Shown here piece by piece: positions 49,642 to 59,259 of a stretch of 64,000 nt of DNA. A model generated the notes under the pieces. The model ran no database searches, had not been told where the DNA came from, and saw nothing but the letters and a program-made list of their open reading frames with translations. The translations under genes and the position numbers were made by a program. Location: the NCBI RefSeq assembly GCF_003002815.1, contig NZ_PVTF01000012.1, forward strand, positions 124,001 to 188,000, in the 5' to 3' direction. Position 1 is the stretch's first letter. The number at the start of each line of letters is the position of its first letter. Source of the DNA: Umezawaea tangerina (GTDB taxonomy: Bacteria; Actinomycetota; Actinomycetes; Mycobacteriales; Pseudonocardiaceae).

Positions 49642-50583
49642 GTGAGAACACATCACATCGAGGGCCACCCGGTGTGGCTGCGGGCGGCGAGCAGGCGCAT
49701 CGCCCGCGAGCTGCGCCGGATGCGGCGAAGAACCTGGCTGGACCGCCACGGGAACAAGGTCGTGTCCGGTCTGGCGCTGCTCGCGATCGCCGCGCTCCTG
49801 GTCGGCGTCTACGCCACGCGGAAGCCCGTACCCGAACCCGCGCCCGCCGCCGCCCCCAGCACGATCTCCCGCGTCGACCTGGCGGACCCGTTCCGCAACA
49901 CCCCCGCCGAGACGTGGGCCGACGGCGAGGCGGGCCTCACACCGCCCGAGGCCGCCCCGGTGGGGCCGTTCAGCGCCCAGCAGGTCGCGGACGCCTACCG
50001 GCGCGCCCGCGCCGCCGTGGTGGCCGCCAGGCTGGACCGGCGGGTGCTGGAGGGCCACGACGTGGAACCGCTGCTCAGCCTCTTCGCGGTGGACGACCAG
50101 GAGGGCCTGCGGCCGCTGTTCGCGGGCGGGCGGGACGACGAGGCGGGGCTGATCGCCACCAGGGTCGCGTCCGGCTGGGCGCTGCTGCCGGTGGCGCCGA
50201 AGGTGGACGGCGCCATGACCGCCGAGGCCAAGGGCCCCGGCGAGCTGGTCGTGCACACCGACTACGTGTTCGCCTACGCGTTCGCCACCCCGGACGTGGA
50301 GAAGCTGCGCGGTCCGATGGACATCGTCGCGGTGACCAGGATCAGGTACGACTACGTGATGCGGTCCGGCCCCGACTTCCGGCCGGAGAGCCAGGGCATG
50401 TGGTCCGGCCCGGCCACCGGGCACAGCTACTCGATCGGCTGCACGGCCTCGCGGGAGGGCTTCCTCGCGCCGTCGATCGCCGAGCCGCGGACCCAGCGCG
50501 GCTCGACCCAGGAGGAGGGCAGGCCGGAGGACTACTTCGACCCGGACAAGCCCATGCCGACGATCAACACCTGCCCCGGCTAA
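49642..50583 (+). CDS. Hypothetical single-pass membrane-anchored secreted protein
   Basis: 313-residue protein: a basic N-terminus (SRRIARELRRMRRRTWLDRHGNK), one transmembrane helix (about 37-54, VVSGLALLAIAALLVGVY), then a Pro/Ala-rich linker and an extracytoplasmic domain of about 230 residues ending in CPG. Two Cys in the distal part (GCTASREG and NTCPG) could form a disulfide. I do not recognise the domain. GTG 49642 has GGGGAG seven bases upstream. It is divergent from valS and not obviously linked to the molybdoenzyme downstream. Confidence 0.75.
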   Translation: MRTHHIEGHPVWLRAASRRIARELRRMRRRTWLDRHGNKVVSGLALLAIAALLVGVYATRKPVPEPAPAAAPSTISRVDLADPFRNTPAETWADGEAGLTPPEAAPVGPFSAQQVADAYRRARAAVVAARLDRRVLEGHDVEPLLSLFAVDDQEGLRPLFAGGRDDEAGLIATRVASGWALLPVAPKVDGAMTAEAKGPGELVVHTDYVFAYAFATPDVEKLRGPMDIVAVTRIRYDYVMRSGPDFRPESQGMWSGPATGHSYSIGCTASREGFLAPSIAEPRTQRGSTQEEGRPEDYFDPDKPMPTINTCPG

Positions 50584-50864
50584 GTCACCCGAACGGTTGC
50601 TGCGCTCCTGTTGTGACCCAGTTCACACTTGACAGGATTGGCCAGCTCAGCGGGTGTCGACGACGGATTCACGGACTCGACCGAACCCCTTGGAGCCCGT
50701 GACAGCGGTCCGCTCCGCCCGCCTCGGCGCGCCGGTCTGCGACCCACCGCCGCGCTTTCGCGGAGCGCGGCGGTGGGACGTGCCACCCCGTCCGGTCCAG
50801 GACGCCGATCGGGATCACAGGGCTGCGATCGGCCTCCTGGATCGGACAGGGCGATACTGGCGTC

Positions 50865-53156
50865 ATGACCCGGAAGCCACCGCAGCAGGACGTCGACGAG
50901 TCCCGGATCGAGGTGGGCAAGCCGAAGGGCTGGGCCGCCGGCATCCCCGGTGTCGCGGTGTCGCTCAAACGCGGCGTCGAGCAGATGGGCGTGGCCCGCA
51001 CGGCGAGCACGCTGCGGCTGCTCAACCAGCGCGAGGGCTTCGACTGCCCCGGCTGCGCGTGGCCGGAACCCCAGGGCCACCGCAAGCTCGCGGAGTTCTG
51101 CGAGAACGGCGCCAAGGCCGTGGCCGAGGAGGCCACCCGGCGCCGGGTCGGACGGGAGTTCTTCGCCGAGCACCCGATCGCGGACCTCGCGGACAAGACC
51201 GACTTCTGGCTCGGCCAGCAGGGCCGGATCACCGAGCCGTTCGTGCTGCGCGACGGCGCGACCCACTACGAGCCGATCGCGTGGGACGCCGCGTTCCGGC
51301 TGGTCGCCGAGCACCTCAACGGGCTGGCCAGCCCGGACGAGGCGGTGTTCTACACCTCCGGCCGCACCAGCAACGAGGCCGCGTTCCTCTACCAGCTGCT
51401 GGTCCGCTCCTACGGCACGAACAACCTGCCGGACTGCTCCAACATGTGCCACGAGTCCTCCGGCGCGGCGCTGAGCGCCACCACCGGCATCGGCAAGGGC
51501 TCGGTCAGCATCGACGACGTCCACCACGCCGACCTGATCGTCGTGATGGGCCAGAACCCCGGCACCAACCACCCGCGGATGCTGTCCGCGCTGGAGGAGG
51601 CCAAGGGCAACGGCGCGAAGATCGTCGCGATCAACCCGCTGCCCGAGGCCGGGCTGATGCGGTTCAAGAACCCGCAGAACGTGCGCGGGCTGGTCGGCAA
51701 GGGCACGCCGCTGGCCGACGAGTTCGTGCAGATCAAGCTGGGTGGCGACCAGGCGCTGTTCCAGGCGATCGGCAACCTGCTGCTGTCGTGGGGCGCCGAG
51801 GACACCGCGTTCATCGAGCGGTACACGCACGGGTTCGAGGACTACCGGGCGCACGTGGCCGAGCTCGACTGGGACTCCGTCGACGAGGCCACCGGGCTGT
51901 CGCGGGAGCAGGTCGAGCTGGTCGCGCGGATGTTCGCCGACTCGGAGCGGACGATCGTGTGCTGGGCGATGGGGCTGACGCAGCACAAGCACTCGGTGCC
52001 CTCCATCCAGGAGATCACCAACGTCGTGCTGCTGCGCGGCATGATCGGCAAGCCCGGCGCGGGCCTGTGCCCGGTGCGCGGGCACTCCAACGTGCAGGGC
52101 GACCGGACCATGGGCATCTGGGAGAAGATGCCGGAGAAGTTCATGTCCGCGCTGGAGCAGGAGTTCTCCATCCGGGTGCCGCGCAAGCACGGGTTCGACA
52201 CCGTGGCGGCGATCAGGGCGATGCGCGACGGCGACGCGCGGGTGTTCTTCGCCGTCGGCGGGAACTTCGTCGCCGCCTCGCCGGACACCGCGGTGACCGA
52301 GAAGGCCATGCGCGGCTGCGACCTGACCGTGCACGTGTCGACGAAGCTCAACCGGTCGCACGTCGTCACCGGCAGGGTGGCGCTGGTCCTGCCCACGCTG
52401 GGTCGCACCGAGAGCGACCTGCAGCACTCCGGCGAGCAGTTCGTCACCGTCGAGGACTCCATGTCCGTGGTGCACCGCTCCCGCGGCAGGCTCGCGCCCG
52501 CCAGCGACGACCTGCTGTCCGAGGTGTCGATCGTCTGCCGGCTGGCCCGCGAGGTGCTCGGGACCGAGCACCCGGTGCCGTGGGAGGAGTTCGAGAAGGA
52601 CTACGACACCATCCGCGACCGGATCGCCAACGTCGTGCCGGGGTGCTCGGACTACAACGCGCGGGTCCGGCAGCCGGACGGCTTCGTCCTCCCGCACGCA
52701 CCGCGTGACGCGCGGGAGTTCAACGCCACCAAGTCCGGCAAGGCGAACTTCACCGCGAACGAGCTGACCGTGCTGCGGGTGCCCGAGGGCAGGCTGCTGC
52801 TGCAGACCATGCGCAGCCACGACCAGTACAACACCACCATCTACGGCCTGGACGACCGCTACCGCGGCGTCAAGGACGGCAGGCGCGTCGTGTTCGTCAG
52901 CCCCACCGACCTGACCTCGCTGGGGTTCGCCGACGGCGAGGTCGTGGACATCGTCAGCGAGTGGCCCGACGACCCGACCGGGGTCACCGACCGGCGCGCC
53001 GAGTCGTTCCGGATCGTGTCGTACCCGACGGCGGTCGGCTGCGCCGCCGCGTACTTCCCGGAGGCGAACTCGCTGGTGCCGCTGGACTCCACCGCCACCA
53101 CGTCGAACACGCCGACGTCGAAGTCGATCGTCGTGCGACTGGAACACCGGGCGTAG
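50865..53156 (+). CDS. FdhF/YdeP family molybdopterin oxidoreductase
   Basis: 763-residue member of the formate-dehydrogenase-alpha-like YdeP group. The N-terminal cluster region is FDCPGCAWPEP (Cys61, Cys64), then the molybdopterin domains with FYTSGRTSNEA, NMCHESSG, VVMGQNPGTNHPR and the C-terminal MGD-binding block LLLQTMRSHDQYNTTIYG (about 640-660). Substrates of this group are not firmly known; the family name reflects homology with FDH. The start ATG 50865 is the first in frame. FdhD, which sulfurates the Mo ligand of FDH-type enzymes, is encoded 8 kb on at 60834 and could mature it. It is a single gene with its own terminator. Confidence 0.92.
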   Translation: MTRKPPQQDVDESRIEVGKPKGWAAGIPGVAVSLKRGVEQMGVARTASTLRLLNQREGFDCPGCAWPEPQGHRKLAEFCENGAKAVAEEATRRRVGREFFAEHPIADLADKTDFWLGQQGRITEPFVLRDGATHYEPIAWDAAFRLVAEHLNGLASPDEAVFYTSGRTSNEAAFLYQLLVRSYGTNNLPDCSNMCHESSGAALSATTGIGKGSVSIDDVHHADLIVVMGQNPGTNHPRMLSALEEAKGNGAKIVAINPLPEAGLMRFKNPQNVRGLVGKGTPLADEFVQIKLGGDQALFQAIGNLLLSWGAEDTAFIERYTHGFEDYRAHVAELDWDSVDEATGLSREQVELVARMFADSERTIVCWAMGLTQHKHSVPSIQEITNVVLLRGMIGKPGAGLCPVRGHSNVQGDRTMGIWEKMPEKFMSALEQEFSIRVPRKHGFDTVAAIRAMRDGDARVFFAVGGNFVAASPDTAVTEKAMRGCDLTVHVSTKLNRSHVVTGRVALVLPTLGRTESDLQHSGEQFVTVEDSMSVVHRSRGRLAPASDDLLSEVSIVCRLAREVLGTEHPVPWEEFEKDYDTIRDRIANVVPGCSDYNARVRQPDGFVLPHAPRDAREFNATKSGKANFTANELTVLRVPEGRLLLQTMRSHDQYNTTIYGLDDRYRGVKDGRRVVFVSPTDLTSLGFADGEVVDIVSEWPDDPTGVTDRRAESFRIVSYPTAVGCAAAYFPEANSLVPLDSTATTSNTPTSKSIVVRLEHRA

Positions 53157-53169
53157 AACTTGGCGAAGG

Positions 53170-53191
53170 GGCCCGTCGGTCCGGACGGGCC
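53170..53191 (+). terminator. Stem-loop terminator after fdhF-like gene
   Basis: GGCCCGTC (53170-53177) pairs with GACGGGCC (53184-53191) around a 6-base loop, 14 bases beyond the stop. The following 240 bases to 53433 hold short GC-rich hairpins with TTCG loops (CCGGTTCGCGG type, twice) and no gene. Confidence 0.6.
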
Positions 53192-53433
53192 TGCCCGATT
53201 CGCTGCGCTCGGCCCGGACGGGCCAGCCGGTTCGCGGCCGCAGGTCCGGGCGGACCTGGCCGGTTCGCGGCCGACGCGCCAGTGCCCGCCTCCCGGATCC
53301 GCTCGACCGGAGTCGGCTCCGGGGGACGAAGCCCATTGCGTGGTCCTGATCCGGTTCGACGGGAGTCGAGCCCGAGGTGGTTCATGGGGCCGTCTCGGGC
53401 GGGCTGTCGTGGACACGGGTCCGGGAGCGGGGC

Positions 53434-55419
53434 CTAGCTCAGGGACAGGGTGCGGACGGCGTCGGCGAAGCGGGCGCGTGCCCTGGCAGCGGCACCGTGC
53501 CTGCCCGCCGCGGTGAGGGTCGAGACCAGGGCGCGGTGGGCCTGCTCGTCGTAGGGGTCCTTCGCGAGCAGGCGCTGGTAGTAGTAGGCGGCCTCGTCCA
53601 CGTCCGCCGTCCCCGCGGCCAACGTCCTGGTCACCCGCAGGTAGACCGCGCGCAGCTCCTCGCGCAGGGCCACCGCCCAGTCGTCGTACGGCTCGTCCTC
53701 GAACAGGTCACCGGTGTAGGCGGCCTCGGCGGCGGCGAGCACACCGCGGTCGCCGGTGCGCAGACCGTCCTGGGCGTCGGCGAGGAAGTCCTCCAGGTCG
53801 ACCGCGGCCCGGCCGGTGTCCAGCGCGACGGTCTGCTGGTCGGCGACCACCAGGTCACCCGCCGGGTCGAGCGCCGAGCGGACCGTGGACAGGGCGACCG
53901 ACAGCCGGTGGGCGACCCGGTCGGAGTCCTCCCGCCACAGCAGCCGCCCCAGCTCCTCCCGCGCGATCCCCCGCCCGCGCCGGACCACCAGCATCCGCAG
54001 CAGGTCCCGCGCCTTGCGCGACTGCCACACCGACCTCGGCAACGGCTCGCCCGCGACCCTGACCTCGAACCGGCCGAGCGTGCGGATCACCACCGGGTCA
54101 CCCGGCACCGGTGACGGGATCCCCTGCGCGGCAAGGGCTTCGCGCGCCGCCCTGGCCGCCGCCCGGTCGTCGGCGCCCGCGTGCGGGAGCGCGCCGAGCA
54201 GCACCGTGATCCGCCGCGCGTCCGGCTCGGCACCGGTGTCCGCCCAGATCGTCCGCGCCTCGGCCAACGACACCCGCGCCCTCGCGGGCCGGGCCACCGC
54301 CACCAGCTCCAGCGCCTCGGCCAACCGCGCCCGGTCCCGGTGCAGCCGCGCCTTCCCGGCGGCCTGCCCGGCCAGGTCGGCGGCTGCCGCGTGGTCGCCC
54401 TTCCCCACGGCCACCCAGCCGAGCGCCAGCAGCGTGCGGATCGCGGCCGGGCCCTTGGCGTCGCGGTGCGCCCGGTCGGCCAGCTCCGCCGCCACGTCCG
54501 GCTCCTGGTCGGCCAGCAGCCGGGCCAGCCCCACCAGCGCGGGGACCAGCCCCTGGCGGTCGCCCCCGGTGCCGCAGACCCGGATCGCCTCCTCGTAGGC
54601 CGCCCTCGCCAGGCTGGTGCGACCGCGCACCCGGTGCACGTCCCCGAGCCCGGCCAACGGGTACGCCAGCCGCTGCGAGCCGATCCGGTGCTCCACCGCC
54701 AACGCGCGGTCGAACCGGTCCGTGGCGGCGTCCAGGTCGCCGAGGCGGAGCAGCGCGTCGCCGCCGTTGCACAGGGCGATGCCCAGCACCGCCAGGTAGC
54801 CGACGGCCTCCGCCTGCGCCACCGCCGCGTCCGCCATCACCGCGGCCTCGGCGTAGCGCGCCTCGCCCAGCAGCCGCGACGACAGGTTCGCCCGCATCCG
54901 CGCCGCCTCGACCCGGTCGTCCGCCGCCTCCGCCAGGTCGAGGGCCTTCTCGTAGTGGTGCTGCTCGGCCGCGCAGTCGCCCACCATCTCCGCCGCGAAC
55001 CCCAACGCCACGTGACTGGCCACCAGCGCCCGCCGGTCACCGGACGCGGTCGCCGCCCGCCACGCCCGGTCGGCGTGCTCCCGGCACGCCGCCTCGTCCC
55101 CGGTCGCCCAGTACGCAGTAGCCGTCCAGGCCAGCAACAACCCGTCCGCCGGTCCCCTCGCGTACCACTCCAACGCCTGCCGCGGCCTGCCCCGCCGGTA
55201 CTCCAGGTGCCCCAGCAGCCGCGCCACGTCCGGTGACGGGTCGTCCGCCAACGGCAGGAGGATCGCCGCCGCCGCGTCCAGGTCACCCGCCAACGCCAAC
55301 GCCTCGGCGTGCAGGCAGTGCACGGCCGCGGACCGCTCCGCGGGCGGAACCCGTTCCACCCACTCCACCGCCGCCCGCACACCGCACCGGGCCAGCAGCC
55401 GTCTGCCTTCGGATTCCAT
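53434..55419 (-). CDS. TPR protein with C-terminal SARP-type wHTH and BTAD domains
   Basis: 661-residue regulator with reversed SARP layout. Residues about 1-420 are alpha-helical TPR repeats (for example ALEWYARGPADGLLLAWTATAYWATGDEAACREHADRAW). A winged-helix DNA-binding domain follows (about 430-520: IRTLGRFEVRVAGEPLPRSVWQSRKARDLLRMLVVRRGRGIAREEL), then a bacterial transcriptional activation domain (about 530-655: VDLEDFLADAQDGL to DPYDEQAHRALVSTL). In classical SARPs the wHTH and BTAD come first. ATG 55419 has AAGGGGA five bases upstream. It is divergent from the secreted protein at 55504 across 84 bases and is its likely regulator. Confidence 0.9.
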   Translation of the reverse strand: MESEGRRLLARCGVRAAVEWVERVPPAERSAAVHCLHAEALALAGDLDAAAAILLPLADDPSPDVARLLGHLEYRRGRPRQALEWYARGPADGLLLAWTATAYWATGDEAACREHADRAWRAATASGDRRALVASHVALGFAAEMVGDCAAEQHHYEKALDLAEAADDRVEAARMRANLSSRLLGEARYAEAAVMADAAVAQAEAVGYLAVLGIALCNGGDALLRLGDLDAATDRFDRALAVEHRIGSQRLAYPLAGLGDVHRVRGRTSLARAAYEEAIRVCGTGGDRQGLVPALVGLARLLADQEPDVAAELADRAHRDAKGPAAIRTLLALGWVAVGKGDHAAAADLAGQAAGKARLHRDRARLAEALELVAVARPARARVSLAEARTIWADTGAEPDARRITVLLGALPHAGADDRAAARAAREALAAQGIPSPVPGDPVVIRTLGRFEVRVAGEPLPRSVWQSRKARDLLRMLVVRRGRGIAREELGRLLWREDSDRVAHRLSVALSTVRSALDPAGDLVVADQQTVALDTGRAAVDLEDFLADAQDGLRTGDRGVLAAAEAAYTGDLFEDEPYDDWAVALREELRAVYLRVTRTLAAGTADVDEAAYYYQRLLAKDPYDEQAHRALVSTLTAAGRHGAAARARARFADAVRTLSLS

Positions 55420-55503
55420 CGGTCCCCTTGAGCGAGCGCTGATCCAACCCTGACACCCGTGCGGAGTCTGGTGCCCGGCGAGAAATACCGCGTTGGAGGA
55501 ACC

Positions 55504-56601
55504 TTGAGACGGAACAGACTTGCCCTGCTCGCGACCGCACTGCTGGCACTCCTGGCGGTCCTGGCACCACCGGCCGCGGCGGACGCACCCGAGTGCGGGA
55601 CCGACGGGCGGATGAAGCGGTTCGAGTGCGGCCCCACCGCCGCCGCGACCGAGGTCTACGGCTGGGTGTGGGCCAACGAGCCAGCCCACCTGACCGGCGA
55701 GTGGTACTCGCCCAGTGCCCGCTACCAGTTCAGCTCGGTGACCGGCGGCCCGACGAACTGGGTGCGGCACGAAGGCGTCGGCACGTACACGGTGTACATC
55801 GACGGCGCCCCCGGCACGGGTGTCGCCCACGCGTCCGCGTACGGCTGGAACGTGCGGGCGCGCTGCAAGGTGACCACCACGTCGTCGTCCGGAGCGGGGC
55901 GGTACGTGGTCGTCCGGTGCTACTCGTTCGACGGGGCGTTGGTGGACAGCATGTTCACGGCCTCCTACACCTCCGTGCGCGGCCGCGACTACCGGTACGG
56001 GTACCGGTCGGCGGTCAACGGGGTGGTGACCGAGCACAACTCGTCCACCGGGGCTGTTAACTACGCCCACACGGCCGTCGGGTCGTACCTGGTGTCGTTC
56101 AAGAACCTCGGCGGGGCATCGGGTGGGACGGTGCAGGTGACCGCCACCGGGCAGACGAACGTGTGGTGCAAGACCGCTGGGTGGTACCCGGACGCGATCT
56201 TCTACAACGTGCGGGTCATGTGCTTCACGCCGGCCGGAAGCCCGGCTGACAGCGAGTTCGGGGTGACGTTCGTCGACAAGGGCAACATCGTCGGCGACAA
56301 GAACCCGAGCCTGGGGCTGGAATCGGGGTACGCGTGGGTGATGGCCACGCGGACGGCGCCCGATCCATGGGCGTTTCCAGCGTCGCCTGCGTGGGCGGTG
56401 ACGGGGTCTGCGGGGGTGTACGTGGTGGATCCGGCTGTGGTTGTCGACGGGGGGAGTTTTCAGGTGACGGCGTACGACACGTCGGCGAACTCGTGCGTGA
56501 TCGGTGGGTGGGGTGCTGCGGTGGTTGTGCAGTGTTATGACGTGGGAGGGGTGTTGGCGGAGTCGTTCTTCGACGTGGCTTATGTGGGGAAGCGGGTGTG
56601 A
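55504..56601 (+). CDS. Secreted protein with three Cys-containing repeats, TTG start
   Basis: 365-residue exported protein of unrecognised family. The signal peptide is LRRNRLALLATALLALLAVLAPPAAADA (residues 1-28). A repeated module of about 80-100 residues occurs three times, each with a Cys about 15-25 residues before a VVVRCY/VRVMCF/VVVQCY strand and a G-x-(L/P)-x-(D/E)S-x-F ending. The paired Cys imply one disulfide per repeat. Aromatic-rich strands suggest a beta-sandwich adhesin, lectin or cell-wall-binding protein. TTG 55504 is chosen because GGAGG lies four bases upstream. It is probably controlled by the divergent TPR-SARP regulator. The 102-bp palindromic element follows 85 bases after the stop. 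Confidence 0.8.
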   Translation: MRRNRLALLATALLALLAVLAPPAAADAPECGTDGRMKRFECGPTAAATEVYGWVWANEPAHLTGEWYSPSARYQFSSVTGGPTNWVRHEGVGTYTVYIDGAPGTGVAHASAYGWNVRARCKVTTTSSSGAGRYVVVRCYSFDGALVDSMFTASYTSVRGRDYRYGYRSAVNGVVTEHNSSTGAVNYAHTAVGSYLVSFKNLGGASGGTVQVTATGQTNVWCKTAGWYPDAIFYNVRVMCFTPAGSPADSEFGVTFVDKGNIVGDKNPSLGLESGYAWVMATRTAPDPWAFPASPAWAVTGSAGVYVVDPAVVVDGGSFQVTAYDTSANSCVIGGWGAAVVVQCYDVGGVLAESFFDVAYVGKRV

Positions 56602-56686
56602 CGGCCGGGGCTGGCTCGGGTTCGGTGGGTGCGGGGTAAGGCGGGCTGCGTTTGCGTCGGGCTCGCGGGTTTCGGGAACATGCCTC

Positions 56687-56788
56687 CACCCCGCTCGCCG
56701 AGTGTTCTAGACCCGCCATTGCTTGTCAAGACGATAAAGCTGTCTTGACAAGCAATGGCGTGCCCAGAGATGGCTTCGGATCGGGGTG
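56687..56788. repeat. 102-bp palindromic element, copy 2
   Basis: It has the same CACCCCG...CGGGGTG ends and the same 102-base length as 8307-8408. The inner inverted repeat is 19 bases perfect (56714-56732 and 56742-56760) around a 9-base loop (GATAAAGCT). Arms differ from copy 1 at compensating positions, so pairing is kept. It lies downstream of a plus-strand gene and directly before a repeat tract, as copy 1 does. Confidence 0.85.
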
Positions 56789-57453
56789 CAGGGGTAGGTC
56801 TGGCTACGCCAGCATCGGGCTGCGCCCGACAAAGCACCCTACTGCGGCCAGTACTGGCTCCATGCCAGGCCAGGCTTTGCCCCAACCCTCCCCAGCTCCT
56901 TGGCCCACCCAGGCCTGGTGGCGCACTTGACCCGCCCGCCCAGACCTGGCCCGGCTGGTGCGCTTGGCCTGGCTGCCCAGGCATGGCTCAGCTTGGTGCA
57001 CTTGACCCGCAGGCCCAAGCGTGGCTCGGCCTGGTGCGCTTGGCCCGCCCAAGGCGTGACCCCGCTTGGTCTCCAGACGCCGCCACACCCAGGCGTGGCT
57101 CGATCCCTCCGAACCCGTCCCTTCCCGGCCCTCCCGGCCCGCGTCCCGTCCCGGGCCGGGCCGAACTCGCCCCTCCCCTCTCACCCGTCCCAACCCGAAC
57201 CAACACCCAGCCCACCCCAGCCCGGCCCGGCACCCAACGCGGCCCAGCCCAGCGCCCGGCCCGGCGCGCGGCTCAGCACCCGGCCAGCCCGGCGCGCGGC
57301 TCAGCCCGCCCGACGCGACTCAATCCACCTCACCCAGCGTGGCTCGGCTTCCACCCCCACTCCCACCCCACCCGGCCCCCACCCCGACCCACCCCGGCGC
57401 CACCCGAACCAATCCCGTGGCGGCCGACGGTCCGCCGCGGTCTGGTCCGGGTG
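56789..57453. repeat. Low-complexity tract with 37-38-bp tandem repeats
   Basis: No credible gene is present. Between 56904 and 57049 a unit of 37-38 bases (GCCCAGGC-TGGC-C-GC-TGGTGC-CTTG-CC pattern) is repeated about four times. Beyond it, 57050-57400 is C-rich with CCCGGCC/GCGCGGCTCAGC motifs repeated irregularly. Long frames through it are Pro/Arg-rich artefacts. The minus-strand FAD enzyme ends at 57454. Confidence 0.65.
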
Positions 57454-58974
57454 TCAGGGGTGGAGGTGGTTGAGGACGGCCATGGCGGCGTTGTGGCCGG
57501 GGATGCCGCTGACGCCGCCGCCGCGGCGGGCGCCGGCTGCGCAGAGGAAGAGGTTCGGGGTGTCGGTTTCCACGCCCCAGGTGCCGATTTCGGCGTCGGT
57601 TTCGGCGAATGGCCAGGAGAGGTCGCCGTGGAAGATGTTGCCGCGGGGCATGGTCAGTTCGGCCTCCAGGTCGAGTGGGGTGCGGGCCTCGATGCAGGGA
57701 TTGCCGTTGGTGTCGGTGGCAAGGCAGGTTTCGATGGGGTCGACCAGGTGGGTGTTGAGGGCGGTCAGGTAGCGGGTGACGAGGGTGTCGCGGAGTTGGT
57801 CGTTGCGGCCTTCGAACAAGGCCGCGGGGAGGTGGAGGCCGAAGAGGGTGAGGGCTTGGTAGCCCTCCAGTGAGGGGTCGAGGATGGTGGGGTCGGTGAG
57901 GGAGTGGCAGTACATCTCGCCGGGCAGGACGGAGGGGACGGCGCCCGCCGCGCTTTCCGCGTACGCCCGCTCCAACTGGCTGTAGGACTCGTCCAGGTGG
58001 AACGTGCCCGCGAACGCGAGGGTGGGGTCGACGCCGGACTTCAGGCGGGGCAGCTTGGTGAGGAGCATGTTGATCTTCAGTTGGCAGCCCTCGCCGCGTG
58101 GCACGACCTCCTTCCCCCGCAACGAGTCCAGCACCGCCGGTGCGACGCCCGCGAGTACGGAACGGGACCTGACGAACCGGCCGTCGAACGTCACCTCGCC
58201 GGTGGTGCCGTCGGCCGACACGCGGGTCACCTCGGCGCCGGTGACGAAGTCGACGCCCGCCTCGGTCGCGACCCGGAACAGCTCGGCGGTGACCGCGCCC
58301 ATGCCGCCGACGGGCACGCGCCACTCCCCCGTGCCGTTGCCGATCACGTGGTAGAGGAAGCAGCGGTTCGCCAGCAGGTCCGGCGAACGCAGGGACGTGT
58401 GGGTGCCGATGAGGCCGTCGGTGGCGACGACACCGCGCACGACGTCGTCGGTGAACAGCTCCTCCAACGTCGTGCCGAGCGGCTGCTCGAACACCTGCGG
58501 CCACACCGGACCCGCCAGCTCGCGGAAACGCGCCCGTGAGACCAACGGCTCCAGCATGGTGGGCGCCACCGCGGCCGCCAGCTCGTCGAGGGACGCGTAC
58601 CAGGCCCGCCACCGGTCCCAGGCCTCGTCCGAGCCGGTGAGGGCGCGGAACGACCCGACCGTGTCCGGACCGGGCACGCGCTCGACCAGCAGCCCGCCGG
58701 TGCCGGCGGCCGTGTACGACGAGGCGGCGCGCGACCGGAGCTCCAGCCGCAGGCCCAGGTCGGCGACGATCCGGTCCGGCAGCAGGCTCACCAGGTAGGA
58801 GAACCGCGATAGGCGCGCGGGAACACCGGGGAACGGCGAGGCGCTGACCGCCGCGCCGCCGACCTGGCCGAGCTTCTCGACCACGAGCACCGACCGACCG
58901 GCCTTGGCCAGGTACGTCGCCGCCACCAGCGCGTTGTGCCCGCCACCAACCACCACGACGTCATAGGAGTCCAC
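57454..58974 (-). CDS. FAD-dependent amine oxidase/phytoene-desaturase-like oxidoreductase
   Basis: 506-residue flavoprotein of the NAD(P)/FAD-dependent oxidoreductase superfamily. The dinucleotide-binding motif YDVVVVGGGHNALVAATYLAKAGRSVLVVEK is at residues 4-34, and a C-terminal FAD-closing motif CAAGARRGGGVSGIPGHNAAMAV is at about 480-500. The variant GGGHNALVAA places it in the crtI-like 'FAD-dependent oxidoreductase' group rather than monooxygenases; the substrate is unknown. No carotenoid genes are nearby. ATG 58974 is preceded after nine bases by a small hydrophobic frame. Confidence 0.9.
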   Translation of the reverse strand: MDSYDVVVVGGGHNALVAATYLAKAGRSVLVVEKLGQVGGAAVSASPFPGVPARLSRFSYLVSLLPDRIVADLGLRLELRSRAASSYTAAGTGGLLVERVPGPDTVGSFRALTGSDEAWDRWRAWYASLDELAAAVAPTMLEPLVSRARFRELAGPVWPQVFEQPLGTTLEELFTDDVVRGVVATDGLIGTHTSLRSPDLLANRCFLYHVIGNGTGEWRVPVGGMGAVTAELFRVATEAGVDFVTGAEVTRVSADGTTGEVTFDGRFVRSRSVLAGVAPAVLDSLRGKEVVPRGEGCQLKINMLLTKLPRLKSGVDPTLAFAGTFHLDESYSQLERAYAESAAGAVPSVLPGEMYCHSLTDPTILDPSLEGYQALTLFGLHLPAALFEGRNDQLRDTLVTRYLTALNTHLVDPIETCLATDTNGNPCIEARTPLDLEAELTMPRGNIFHGDLSWPFAETDAEIGTWGVETDTPNLFLCAAGARRGGGVSGIPGHNAAMAVLNHLHP

Positions 58975-58983
58975 CCGGCCAAC

Positions 58984-59184
58984 CTAACGCCGCACGGGCG
59001 GATCACGGCCTGCGAAAACCAGCACCGAGCCGAAAACCCGCACCCGGCCGAGCACCCCACCAGGCACCACGAACCGACCGACCACCCAGGGGAACGGGAA
59101 CACGGCGAGGACGCGCAGCACCAGGACAGGCGGAACCACCGGCACGTGCCACAGCAGGAACAGGACCCTGGTCAGGAATATCAT
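58984..59184 (-). CDS. Possible small hydrophobic protein
   Basis: 66-codon frame ending nine bases before the FAD oxidoreductase. The product would be very hydrophobic at the N-terminus (MIFLTRVLFLLWHVPVVPPVLVL) with a basic C-terminus (RDPPVRR). No ribosome site is clear and I recognise no family. The close spacing makes a coupled leader or membrane partner possible, but a chance frame in GC-rich DNA is just as likely. Confidence 0.3.
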   Translation of the reverse strand: MIFLTRVLFLLWHVPVVPPVLVLRVLAVFPFPWVVGRFVVPGGVLGRVRVFGSVLVFAGRDPPVRR

Positions 59185-59259
59185 GGGTCAAGTAGACCGA
59201 CGGGCACCGACAAAAACCGGGGTTCACGCCGTCACTGGATCGGGTGGTCCTCGAAGGGC

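Noticed and set aside
56755-57873. Pro-rich frames of 290-372 codons across the C-rich tract
   Set aside because: They run through tandem repeats and into the antisense of the FAD oxidoreductase, and several frames are open at once, which is typical of stop-free GC-rich repeats.
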